A stretch of 6,750 nucleotides of DNA, taken from Oscillospiraceae bacterium. Lineage in GTDB: Bacteria; Bacillota; Clostridia; Oscillospirales; QAMX01. Shown here piece by piece: positions 1 to 6,426 of this stretch (its first letter is position 1; each line of letters opens with the position of its first letter). The notes beneath the pieces are model-generated. The model ran no database searches, had not been told where the DNA came from, and worked only from the letters and a program-made list of their open reading frames with translations. The translations under genes and the position numbers were made by a program. The stretch lies in NCBI GenBank assembly GCA_902772625.1, contig CACYBP010000143.1, positions 1 to 6,750 on the forward strand, read 5' to 3'.

Positions 1-306
1 CCCGTTTTGATCCAGTCCCTTCGGTTCCTTGCCGCGGCCCCAATGATTCCCGTCGTAGCTCACCCCGGGAATCAGATAGTGCGTAAAGCGGAATCCGGCC
101 GAAACACGAAGCTCAAGGATCAGGGAAAGCCCGGTCTCGCCGAGATTCGTCCAGCGGGAGACCAGCCGCTCCTCGCCGGGAGCGATCGGGGTGATCTCGA
201 TCCCGCAGCGCACCTTCCCGTCGGAGAAGACGCCGTCGCCTTCGCTTATAAGCAGGTTTTTGCTTCCGTCATATGTGACCGCGGGTTCCCGGATAACGTA
301 ACTCAC
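1..306 (-). CDS. N-terminal part of an unrecognised protein, possibly carbohydrate-active (runs off left edge)
   Basis: The first 102 codons are open from a GTG at 306 down to base 1, with no stop. The GTG has a strong Shine-Dalgarno match (AAGGAGG, 315-321) 8 nt upstream and lies 25 nt past the mutS stop, so it is probably the third gene of the miaB-mutS operon. A GTG two bases further upstream is followed at once by TGA and cannot be the start. The translation begins MSYVIREPAVTYDGSK and has no signal peptide or membrane segment. It alternates short beta-strand-like stretches (ISEGDGVFSDGKVRCGIEI, SLILELRVS) and ends in an aromatic/Gly-rich segment containing HYLIPGVSYDGNHWGRG followed by KEPKG. 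That pattern resembles the N-terminal beta-sandwich of some glycoside hydrolases, but I cannot name the family. It is not MutL, which would show an N-terminal GHKL ATPase fold. The reading frame and start are well supported; the function is a guess. Confidence 0.8.
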   Translation of the reverse strand, partial: MSYVIREPAVTYDGSKNLLISEGDGVFSDGKVRCGIEITPIAPGEERLVSRWTNLGETGLSLILELRVSAGFRFTHYLIPGVSYDGNHWGRGKEPKGLDQNG

Positions 307-314
307 ACGTGTAT

Positions 315-321
315 CCTCCTT
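315..321 (-). promoter_or_regulatory. Ribosome binding site deciding the GTG start at 306
   Basis: Read on the minus strand this is AAGGAGG, 8 nt before the GTG. It lies in the 25-nt gap after the mutS stop and is as strong as the sites of the other genes here, which is the main reason to accept a gene that starts with GTG and is cut by the window edge. Confidence 0.8.
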
Positions 322-331
322 AACGTGAAAA

Positions 332-2938
332 TCAGATATCTTTCGCCTTCTGGACAAAGCCGTAAAGAGTGTTCAGGGCTTCGAGCGGGGTCATGGTGTC
401 GATGGAAAGCGATTTGATCTCCTCCAGGAGTTCTCTCTCACGGCTTGCCTGGAAGGTGAATTCGGGCTCTTCCTCCTCCGCCCTGACGCGGCCAGCGCTC
501 TGCGGGAGGGCAGGGGCGGTGCTTATGAGAGAAGCGAGGATCTCCTTGGATCTTGCGATCACCCCCGCGGGAAGCCCCGCAAGGAGCGCCACTTCTATGC
601 CATAGCTGTCGTCGGCGCCGCCGGGAACGATCTTGCGCAGGAACGAGATTTGATCGCCGCGCTTTTTCACGGCGATGTTGTAGTTTTTCACGCCCTCAAG
701 CTCATCCTCCAGGGCGGTCAGCTCGTGATAATGGGTGGCGAAGAGCGTGCGCGCGCCGAGCTTTTTGGCGTCGGCCGTATATTCCACCACGGCACGCGCG
801 ATGGCCATGCCGTCGAAAGTCGACGTACCGCGTCCGATCTCGTCGAGGATGATCAGGCTTCTTTTCGTGGCGTCCTTCAGGATCTCGGCCACCTCGCTCA
901 TTTCCACCATGAAGGTGGAACGGCCGGAGGAGAGATCGTCGGAGGCGCCGACGCGGGTGAAGAGCTTGTCGATCACGCCGATGTGTGCGCTTTCGGCGGG
1001 CACGAAGCTTCCGGTCTGCGCCATCAGGGCAATCAGGGCCACCTGACGCATATAAGTCGATTTACCGGCCATATTGGGACCGGTGATGACCGCCACGCGG
1101 TTTTCCCGGCAGTCAAGCTTTACGTCGTTGGGAACGAAAAGCTCGCCGCCCTGCATGCGTTCCACCACCGGGTGCCGTCCGGAGACGATCTCCAGCTTGT
1201 CCGAAAGATCCACCAGCGGCCGAACGTACCGGTAATTGACCGCGTTGGACGCAAGAGCCAGAAGCGTGTCCAGGGTGGAGACCGCGTCGGCGGTGGATTG
1301 GATGCGTTCGGCCTCTCCCGCGGCCTCCTTGCGCACCGCGTCGAAGAGGTTGTATTCCAACGTTTTCACCTTGTCGTCGGCCGACAGAATGTCGTTTTCG
1401 ATGGCCTTGAGCTCTTCGGTGATGTAGCGTTCCGAATTGACGAGGGTCTGTTTGCGGATGTAGTCGGCGGGCACCTGGCCCTTATAAGAATTGGTCACGT
1501 CGATGTAATAGCCGAATACCCGGTTGAAGCTTACCTTCAGGTTTTTGATGCCGGTGCGCTCGCGCTCCTTGGCCTCCACCGCGGCGATGGCCTCTTTTCC
1601 GTGGCCCGAGATATACCGGAGCCTGTCCACCTCGGGATCGTAGCCCGATTTGATGATGCCGCCGTCGCGTACCAGATAGGGGGGATCCTCTTCAATGGCG
1701 CGGTCGATCTTGTCGTATACGTCCCCAAGGGGATCGAGTCCTGCGAAGATCTCCTGCAAAAGCGCGGCCTTCGCCTTTTCGATCCCGCGTCTCAGAGCGG
1801 GGACGGTGCCCAGCGCCGCGCACAGCGCCCGCAGATCCCGGGGGCTTGCGGTGCCGTAGACGATCCGGGCCGAAAGCCTTTCCAGATCGGTCATGGAGCG
1901 CAGCACGTGACGGAGTTCTTCCCGCATGACCGTGTCGCCGGCCAGCTCTTCCACCGCGTTCTGCCTTTTCACGATCTGCGCCGGATTCATCAGGGGCTTT
2001 TCCACCCAGCGCCGCAACTTCCGGGAGCCCATGCCGGTGACGGTGGTGTCCATCACGCCGAGAAGACTGCCGTGCTTGCTGTGGCTGAGCATGGTCTCGC
2101 TGATCTCCAGGTTGCGGAAGGCGGTCTCGCCGATATCCATAAAGGTCGCTTCCTGATAGAAGGACAGCTTGCGGATGTACGTAAGATCGCTCTTTTTGGC
2201 GTCCTTCAGATAGAGGAGCAGGCCGCCCACCGCAGAGAGAAGCACGGGACGGAGCGTCTCCGGGCATTCGGCGACCGCGCCGAAGCGCGCCTCAGCCTCC
2301 GGCGCGGCGTCTTCCGGATCAAAGAAACCGTCCTCCACCGAAAGCCTGACGCGAAGCCTGTTTTTCAGGAAAGCCGCAAGCTCCTTCTTTTGGGAGGCGG
2401 CGGAATTGACGATGATCTCAGAGGGGGAATAACGGGAAAGCTCGGTGATCACGCGGCTTTCCATATCCGATCCCGAGGCGGCGGTGGCCGAGGCCTCGCC
2501 GGTGGACACGTCGATGAAAACGATCCCCGCGTTTCTCTTTTCCGCGTAGATCCCGGCAATATAATTGGATTTCCGGTCGTCCAGCATGGAATCTTCGGTT
2601 ACGGTGCCGGGGGAAACGGTGCGGATGATCTCCCGTTTCACAAGTCCCTTGGCCAGAGCCGGGTCCTCCATCTGCTCGCAGATCGAGACCTTGAAGCCCT
2701 TGGCCACGAGCTTGGCGATGTACCCCTCCGAGGAATGGTAGGGGATCCCGCACATGGGGGCTCTTTCCTCCTGACCGCAGTCCTTGCCGGTCAGGACCAG
2801 ATCCAGCTCGGAGGAAGCGATCTTCGCGTCCTCGAAAAACAGCTCGTAAAAGTCGCCCAGCCGGAAAAAGAGCAGGGAGTCCTTGTTCTGCTCCTTTATG
2901 GCAAGGTATTGCTTGATCATGGGGGTGAATTCAGCCAT
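332..2938 (-). CDS. mutS: DNA mismatch repair ATPase MutS
   Basis: MutS recognises mispaired and small looped-out bases and, by ATP-driven sliding, starts mismatch repair in the cytoplasm. The 868-residue protein matches the usual full length (about 850-880). The mismatch-reading motif Phe-x-Glu is at F30-Y31-E32 in GDFYELF. The connector and core/lever domains fill about residues 120-570. The C-terminal ATPase has Walker A GPNMAGKST (620-628), the composite-site signature DDLSSGRSTFMVEM (667-680), Walker B LIILDE (695-700, D699/E700) followed by GRGTSTFDG, and the switch THYHEL (735-740). The C-terminal dimerisation region ends in the typical TPLEALNTLYG (850-860). The ATG overlaps the miaB stop by one base (TGATG) and has GGAGGA 6 nt upstream inside miaB, so translation is probably coupled. 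No key residue is missing and no frameshift is seen. MutL, its usual partner, is not in the window. Confidence 0.98.
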   Translation of the reverse strand: MAEFTPMIKQYLAIKEQNKDSLLFFRLGDFYELFFEDAKIASSELDLVLTGKDCGQEERAPMCGIPYHSSEGYIAKLVAKGFKVSICEQMEDPALAKGLVKREIIRTVSPGTVTEDSMLDDRKSNYIAGIYAEKRNAGIVFIDVSTGEASATAASGSDMESRVITELSRYSPSEIIVNSAASQKKELAAFLKNRLRVRLSVEDGFFDPEDAAPEAEARFGAVAECPETLRPVLLSAVGGLLLYLKDAKKSDLTYIRKLSFYQEATFMDIGETAFRNLEISETMLSHSKHGSLLGVMDTTVTGMGSRKLRRWVEKPLMNPAQIVKRQNAVEELAGDTVMREELRHVLRSMTDLERLSARIVYGTASPRDLRALCAALGTVPALRRGIEKAKAALLQEIFAGLDPLGDVYDKIDRAIEEDPPYLVRDGGIIKSGYDPEVDRLRYISGHGKEAIAAVEAKERERTGIKNLKVSFNRVFGYYIDVTNSYKGQVPADYIRKQTLVNSERYITEELKAIENDILSADDKVKTLEYNLFDAVRKEAAGEAERIQSTADAVSTLDTLLALASNAVNYRYVRPLVDLSDKLEIVSGRHPVVERMQGGELFVPNDVKLDCRENRVAVITGPNMAGKSTYMRQVALIALMAQTGSFVPAESAHIGVIDKLFTRVGASDDLSSGRSTFMVEMSEVAEILKDATKRSLIILDEIGRGTSTFDGMAIARAVVEYTADAKKLGARTLFATHYHELTALEDELEGVKNYNIAVKKRGDQISFLRKIVPGGADDSYGIEVALLAGLPAGVIARSKEILASLISTAPALPQSAGRVRAEEEEPEFTFQASRERELLEEIKSLSIDTMTPLEALNTLYGFVQKAKDI

Positions 2939-4344
2939 CAGTGTTCCTCCGTGCCGACCGGCTCGCCCGTGAGGGACCAGGTGGAGGCGCTTGTGATCCG
3001 GACGTCTCCGAAGGATCCCACAAGGCTCGGGTCGGCCTTGACCGAAACCAGTCTGTTGCCCGGCGTGCGGGCGGTCAGGGCGTCGCCTTCCCGCGTGACG
3101 CCGTCGTATAAAACGCGGACGGTCTTTGAAACCATCGCTTCGTTCTTTTCTCTGGAGATCGCGTCCTGCGTCCGAAGAAGTCTTTGGAAGCGGTCCTTTA
3201 TGACCTCCTCCGGCGTGTCGTCGGGGATACGCGCAGCCCGCGTTCCCTCTCTCCGGGAATAGATGAAGGTGAAAAGAGACAGAAACCCGGCTTCCCTGAC
3301 CAGGGCCTCCGTGGCGAGATAATCTTCCTCGGTCTCGCCGGGGAAGCCGACGATGACGTCGCTGGTGATATCCAGATCGGGCCGGTAGGCGCGCGCAAGA
3401 CGCAGCTTTTCAAGATACCCCGCGGCCGTATACCCGCGGTTCATCTCCCGGAGGATCCTGTCGCTTCCCGATTGGAAGGGGAGATGCAGGTTTCCCGCGA
3501 TCTTTTCGCAGTCGGCCATGGCGCGGAAGAGTTCTTCGCCCGCGTCCTTCGGATGGCTGGTCATGAACCGGATGCGGAATTCGCCGGGAATGGCGTTGAC
3601 CAGGCGCAGAAGCGCCGGGAAGCCGCCCTCGATCCCGCGGTAGGAATTGACGTTCTGACCGAGAAGCGTGATCTCCTTTTCGCCGCTTTCCACAAGCTCC
3701 CGCGCCTCTCTCAGCACCGCCCCGGCGTCCCGGCTCATTTCCCGCCCGCGCACGTAAGGGACGATACAGTAGGAGCAGAAGTTGTTGCATCCCTTCATGA
3801 TGGGAAGCCAGGCCTTGACGCCGTTGGTGCGCACCCGGGGAAGCCCCTCGGTCTCGGCGAGCACGTCGCGGTTTTCGTCGTAATAATAGCGTCGTTTCCG
3901 GTCACCGAGGAAAGACCAGACCAATTCGGGAAGCCGCGCGTGGGAATTGGTGTCCAGGGTACCGGAAACGTAGGGGAAGCTCTTTTTGATTTTTTCGCGC
4001 ATATGCGCTTCGGACATCATGCACCCGGTCATTACGATGAGGAGATCGGGATTCTTCTTCTTGATATGCGACATGGCGCCCACGTTGCCGAGGGTGCGCA
4101 TCTCGGCGTGTTCTCTGACCGCGCAGGTGTTGACGACGATCAGGTCGGCCTCCTGTGTGTCGGAAGCCGGCTCGTATCCCATGGATTCGGCAAGACCTCT
4201 GAGGATCTCGCTGTCCGATTCGTTCTGCTGGCAGCCGTAGGTATCCACGTAATAACGGCGACGGCGCCCCTCGGCCCGGAAGAAGCGTTCGTTGTCTTCC
4301 CGCACCAGATCGATATACCGCGCCGTATCTGTTATTTCACTCAT
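2938..4344 (-). CDS. miaB: tRNA-2-methylthio-N6-dimethylallyladenosine synthase MiaB
   Basis: MiaB is a radical-SAM methylthiotransferase that adds a methylthio group to N6-isopentenyl-adenosine at position 37 of tRNAs reading UNN codons. The 468-residue protein has the three-domain layout of the family. The N-terminal UPF0004 domain carries the cysteines that bind the auxiliary 4Fe-4S cluster: C38 (YGCQQNESD), C74 (NTCAVRE) and C108 (TGCMM). The radical-SAM core has CNNFCSYCIVPYVRGRE with C186, C190 and C193, then GQNVNSY (229-235), a conserved LHLPFQSGSD segment (286-295) and DVIVGFPGET (329-338). A TRAM RNA-binding domain covers about 404-458. YGCQQNESD and NTCAVRE favour MiaB over its relatives MtaB and RimO. 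It is the first gene of its operon: AGGAGGT (4348-4354) sits just before the ATG, with a consensus promoter about 90 nt further up. The N-terminal extension of about 30 residues before YYVDTYGC is common in clostridial members. Confidence 0.97.
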   Translation of the reverse strand: MSEITDTARYIDLVREDNERFFRAEGRRRRYYVDTYGCQQNESDSEILRGLAESMGYEPASDTQEADLIVVNTCAVREHAEMRTLGNVGAMSHIKKKNPDLLIVMTGCMMSEAHMREKIKKSFPYVSGTLDTNSHARLPELVWSFLGDRKRRYYYDENRDVLAETEGLPRVRTNGVKAWLPIMKGCNNFCSYCIVPYVRGREMSRDAGAVLREARELVESGEKEITLLGQNVNSYRGIEGGFPALLRLVNAIPGEFRIRFMTSHPKDAGEELFRAMADCEKIAGNLHLPFQSGSDRILREMNRGYTAAGYLEKLRLARAYRPDLDITSDVIVGFPGETEEDYLATEALVREAGFLSLFTFIYSRREGTRAARIPDDTPEEVIKDRFQRLLRTQDAISREKNEAMVSKTVRVLYDGVTREGDALTARTPGNRLVSVKADPSLVGSFGDVRITSASTWSLTGEPVGTEEH

Positions 4345-4347
4345 GGG

Positions 4348-4373
4348 ACCTCCTGATTGGAAGAGGAGTCAGG
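4348..4373 (-). promoter_or_regulatory. miaB ribosome binding site in a possible occluding hairpin
   Basis: The Shine-Dalgarno AGGAGGT (4348-4354) is a near-perfect match to the 16S tail but lies only 3 nt from the ATG. Upstream on the same strand, CTCCT (4364-4368) can pair with AGGAG of the site across a 9-nt loop. CCTGA (4369-4373) can alternatively pair with TCAGG (4352-4356). Either fold would hide part of the site. The pairings are seen in the sequence; a regulatory role is inference. Confidence 0.4.
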
Positions 4374-4385
4374 CAAATATCAAAG

Positions 4386-4408
4386 GCTTCGATCCTTCGG
4401 ATCAAAGC
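4386..4408 (-). other. Leader hairpin of the miaB-mutS transcript
   Basis: A 10-bp inverted repeat with one G-U pair closes a 3-nt loop (arms 4386-4395 and 4399-4408, core GATCC-GAA-GGATC). It lies in the predicted 87-nt leader, between the promoter and the ribosome binding site. No run of U follows directly, so it is not a standard terminator. It does not match a riboswitch I recognise; it may stabilise the transcript. Confidence 0.45.
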
Positions 4409-4437
4409 AAAGAAAAGCCCATGCTCTACATCAAACT

Positions 4438-4467
4438 ATTATACCCCCGGAGGGGTGATTTTGTCAA
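4438..4467 (-). promoter_or_regulatory. Sigma-A promoter of the miaB-mutS operon
   Basis: On the minus strand there is a perfect -35 TTGACA (4462-4467) and a perfect -10 TATAAT (4438-4443), 18 bp apart. The predicted start is near 4431, giving a leader of about 87 nt before the miaB ATG. An A/T-rich stretch with AATATCAATT lies just upstream of the -35. The spacer itself contains the inverted repeat ACCCC-N4-GGGGT (4443-4456), which could be an operator. Confidence 0.88.
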
Positions 4468-4530
4468 TTGATATTCCCTCCAAATTCGACGCGCCGCATC
4501 GCACGGAAATGTGCGAAAATCAGGGAGCGC

Positions 4531-4570
4531 AGAAAAGAAGCGAAGCCATCCTCCGGCCGGAGGATGGCTT
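4531..4570 (-). terminator. Intrinsic terminator of the comEA-like/thyX/esterase operon
   Basis: A perfect 28-bp palindrome (arms 4543-4556 and 4557-4570, half-site AAGCCATCCTCCGG) begins 23 nt after the esterase stop. Read on the minus strand it is followed within 2 nt by CTTCTTTTCT, a moderately U-rich tail. On the plus strand the following bases are GAAGGCGGG, so termination should act on the minus-strand operon only. A perfect stem needs a few central bases as loop in RNA; the U tract is not continuous, so efficiency is uncertain. Confidence 0.7.
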
Positions 4571-4593
4571 GAAGGCGGGAAAGGGAGGACCGG

Positions 4594-5337
4594 TCAGAGA
4601 GAGGAAAGAAAAGCCAGAGCCTTCGCGATCCTGCGCTCCGGTTCATAGAAGTGATTGCCGTCGTTCCATTCGGCGCGGAAAGAGCCTTCGGGAAGACGGG
4701 CGGAAAGAAACGCCGCGGTCCTTTCAAACGCTTCGCCCACCCGGGCCATGCGCTCGTTTTTTGTGACCGGTTCTTTTTTTCCCAGGGAGAGATAGATCCC
4801 GTCGATCCCCCGGGGCGGGAAGTCCTTTTCAAAGAGATCGGAAAAGCCCTCCAGCCACAGGGAAGGGGAGACCCCGGCAAATCTCGTGAAGGCGTCCGGA
4901 ACGTAAAGAGCTCCCGAAAGCGCGCACAGCCCCGCAAGAGAATATCCCGCAAGGATCCTCTCCCGGGCGGAGGGGATCAGGTTATATTCCTTTTCAAGCT
5001 CCGGGATCAGCTTATCGCGAAGCAGGCGAAGATGCGCCCCGGCTCCGTCGCCGAAGGGCGCTTCCCCCGGTCGGAGAGAAGGAGCCTTCAGAGGGGAATA
5101 ATCGTTTTCCCACCTGACGGGGTGAAGCGCGACGAGAGCCGTCGGCTTTCCCGGCCGGAGCTCCGGCTTTTTCATGAGGGAGACGATCTCCCGAAGCTCC
5201 TTTTCCTCGCTTCCCAGAAGATAGACCGCGGGAACCCTTGGCGCTTCGGGATCGAGCCCCAGCGGCATATAAAGGCTTCCGGTGAATTCAACTGCCTCGA
5301 AGGGGAGAAAGACCCCTTTTCTTTCTTTTGCGCTCAT
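4594..5337 (-). CDS. Alpha/beta hydrolase of the esterase-D/IroE-like family
   Basis: The 247-residue protein looks like a cytoplasmic serine hydrolase; it has no signal peptide or membrane segment. The nucleophile elbow GYSLAG puts the serine at S133 after a beta strand (RERILAGYS). The likely acid is E189 in LSLGKKEP, and the histidine is H229 in WNDGNHFYEPERR. The N-terminal segment has the strand and WENDYSPL motif (76-83) found in the putative-esterase family (Pfam Esterase, COG2819 type). Members cleave esters such as siderophore lactones or acyl-glutathione, but many are uncharacterised; the substrate here cannot be read from sequence. It follows thyX by 10 nt. The ATG has GGAG only 2 nt upstream, unusually close, so translation may depend on coupling to thyX. 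The next in-frame Met (M24) would remove what looks like the first beta strand, so I keep the longer start. A terminator follows it. Confidence 0.85.
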   Translation of the reverse strand: MSAKERKGVFLPFEAVEFTGSLYMPLGLDPEAPRVPAVYLLGSEEKELREIVSLMKKPELRPGKPTALVALHPVRWENDYSPLKAPSLRPGEAPFGDGAGAHLRLLRDKLIPELEKEYNLIPSARERILAGYSLAGLCALSGALYVPDAFTRFAGVSPSLWLEGFSDLFEKDFPPRGIDGIYLSLGKKEPVTKNERMARVGEAFERTAAFLSARLPEGSFRAEWNDGNHFYEPERRIAKALAFLSSL

Positions 5338-5347
5338 TTCTCCGGGC

Positions 5348-5974
5348 TCATTCGGCCTCGATGTCGGAAAAGAGCACCGGAAGCTTCTTTTTGAATTCCT
5401 TCAGGAGGGGAAGGGCGATCTCGCGCATCTGCGGATGGGCGGCCGGAGCCGAACGAAGCTTCAGGAAGTGCCGCCATTCCCGCAGATCCATGGTCATGAC
5501 AAGCTCGGTCTTGAGGGAATTGGGAAGGACGCTTCTGGCCTCCTGGGGCGTGGCGCCCAGGGAGATAAGCGAGTTATATGCCTTTTCGGCGGCTTCCATC
5601 GCCTCGCGCCAGACGGCGAATTTCTCCGGGTCGTCGTTCCAGAAGAAGGGACGGATCACGGTGATCTCGCTTCCGAACTTGTCGCCGGAATAATTGCAGT
5701 AGCGCGTGCTCTCCTGGGAATAGGCGGCGATGCGGTGCCGGACCACCTCGTGGGTGACCCCGCGGTCGCAGATCAGCCTGACCGTCACCGAAGCGTGCTC
5801 CAGGACCGATTCGTGTCCCCGGGCTATGATGGAGGAGATGAATTTTTCCGCGGTTCCGTCGCCGATACGCCCCTCGCTTTTGTAGCAGGTGCGCCCGGCG
5901 CGCTCGATCTTCGCCATAATAGCGGCGGGATCGATCTCGTCTTCAAAGACAAATCCCGGTTCTATGATCTTCAT
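5348..5974 (-). CDS. thyX: Flavin-dependent thymidylate synthase ThyX
   Basis: ThyX makes dTMP from dUMP using methylene-tetrahydrofolate, FAD and NADPH, and replaces or supplements ThyA. The 208-residue protein is the usual length. The family signature RHRX7S is present as RHRIAAYSQES (R79-H80-R81 to S89), followed by TRYCNY. Other conserved parts are GHESVLEH (53-60), with the histidine ahead of the flavin site, ARSVLPNSLKTEL (146-158), and EWRHFLKLR (166-174) followed by SAPAAHPQMRE, which holds the C-terminal Arg and His used for dUMP binding and tetramer contacts. The ATG overlaps the stop of the upstream comEA-like gene by 4 nt (ATGA), with AAAGGAG 9 nt before it, so the two genes are co-translated. 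ThyX is known to be a homotetramer. Nothing is truncated or missing. Whether the genome also has thyA cannot be seen here. Confidence 0.98.
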   Translation of the reverse strand: MKIIEPGFVFEDEIDPAAIMAKIERAGRTCYKSEGRIGDGTAEKFISSIIARGHESVLEHASVTVRLICDRGVTHEVVRHRIAAYSQESTRYCNYSGDKFGSEITVIRPFFWNDDPEKFAVWREAMEAAEKAYNSLISLGATPQEARSVLPNSLKTELVMTMDLREWRHFLKLRSAPAAHPQMREIALPLLKEFKKKLPVLFSDIEAE

Positions 5975-6315
5975 GGACTGTCGCTCCTTTCAAAGCTTTC
6001 AGAATAGTCTATAACAGATTGCCGTCTCGCTTTTCCGATCCCCTCCACAAGGATCAGCTCGTCGGGGCAGGTGAATTCGCCGTAAACGCTTTTGTATGCC
6101 GTGATCCTTTTGGCAAGGCCCTTGCCGATGCCGGGGATCTTCTGCCACTCCTTTTCGGAAAGGCGCGTCGCGTCTCTCCCGGAGACGTCGGGAAGATAGG
6201 AAACGCGGACGCTCTGAAGCTCGCCTTTTCCGGGGGACAGCGCCGCGACGGCTCCGGCCAGAAGAAGGACCGCAAGGGCAAGGATCAGCCAGCCGGTCTT
6301 GTCTCGTTTCGGCAC
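5971..6315 (-). CDS. Short ComEA-like membrane-anchored helix-hairpin-helix DNA-binding protein
   Basis: From the GTG at 6315 this encodes 114 residues. A short basic N-terminus (MPKRDKTGW) precedes one hydrophobic segment (about 9-26) that should anchor it in the membrane with the rest outside. After a linker come two helix-hairpin-helix motifs, IPGIGKGLAKRI (60-71) and LVEGIGKARRQSV (89-101), as in ComEA, the DNA receptor for natural transformation. It is shorter than Bacillus ComEA (about 205 residues) because the SLBB-like domain between membrane anchor and HhH is missing. The INxNxA element that usually opens the HhH domain is degenerate (VSGRDATRLSEKEW). So double-stranded DNA binding is likely, but a role in DNA uptake is only inferred. 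GTG was chosen because the upstream ATG (6444) lies about 6 nt after the predicted transcript start without a ribosome binding site and adds 43 residues with no recognisable features. It is the first gene of the thyX operon. Confidence 0.82.
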   Translation of the reverse strand: MPKRDKTGWLILALAVLLLAGAVAALSPGKGELQSVRVSYLPDVSGRDATRLSEKEWQKIPGIGKGLAKRITAYKSVYGEFTCPDELILVEGIGKARRQSVIDYSESFERSDSP

Positions 6316-6320
6316 CGGGA

Positions 6321-6327
6321 TCCCCCT
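6321..6327 (-). promoter_or_regulatory. Ribosome binding site deciding the GTG start at 6315
   Basis: On the minus strand this reads AGGGGGA, 5 nt before the GTG. It pairs with the anti-Shine-Dalgarno sequence over six bases with one G-U wobble. The position just before the basic and hydrophobic N-terminus of the ComEA-like protein supports this start over the ATG at 6444. Confidence 0.6.
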
Positions 6328-6350
6328 TTCGGAAAAGAAATAAGTTTCGG

Positions 6351-6379
6351 TTGAAAACTGCGCTCCCCTTTGGTATAAT
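6351..6379 (+). promoter_or_regulatory. Sigma-A promoter reading right toward the secreted protein at 6565
   Basis: The -35 TTGAAA (6351-6356) and perfect -10 TATAAT (6374-6379) are 17 bp apart. The predicted start is near 6386, giving a leader of about 179 nt before the ATG at 6565. It lies inside the leader of the opposing operon, between the comEA-like GTG and that operon's own promoter. No better promoter is seen closer to 6565: TATACT at 6542-6547 has no good -35 and would start transcription within the ribosome binding site. Confidence 0.82.
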
Positions 6380-6381
6380 AG

Positions 6382-6426
6382 GGAAAGACGGCACGCGGTC
6401 TTTCCGGGAAGAGCGGGAAACGCTCT
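6382..6426 (+). other. Two adjacent hairpins at the 5' end of the plus-strand leader
   Basis: GGAAAGAC (6382-6389) and GTCTTTCC (6398-6405) form a perfect 8-bp stem with an 8-nt loop. AGAGCG (6410-6415) and CGCTCT (6421-6426) form a 6-bp stem with a GGAAA loop. Both fall in the stretch predicted to be transcribed from both strands. Neither is followed by a U run on either strand, so they are not simple terminators. They could protect the 5' end of the plus transcript or mediate pairing between the two leaders. Confidence 0.45.

Noticed and set aside
7..417. A 136-codon plus-strand frame at the left edge
   Set aside because: It lies opposite the 306..1 minus-strand gene and the mutS end; it has no ribosome binding site support and looks like shadow sequence.
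650..3262. An 870-codon open frame on the plus strand opposite mutS and the end of miaB
   Set aside because: It is codon-aligned antisense to mutS, where stops arise only from TTA, CTA or TCA codons, which are rare in this GC-rich, codon-biased gene. The translation has no recognisable domain, while the minus strand encodes a complete MutS.
3184..4356. A 390-codon open frame on the plus strand opposite miaB
   Set aside because: Same codon-aligned antisense effect; MiaB on the other strand has every family motif.
4455..4766. A 103-codon plus-strand frame starting in the miaB promoter region
   Set aside because: It runs through the terminator palindrome and then antisense to the esterase; its composition is arginine-rich and without any domain.
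4651..6007. Long plus-strand frames (4651-5394, 5282-6007) opposite the esterase and thyX
   Set aside because: Both are codon-aligned shadows of the minus-strand genes and have no family resemblance.
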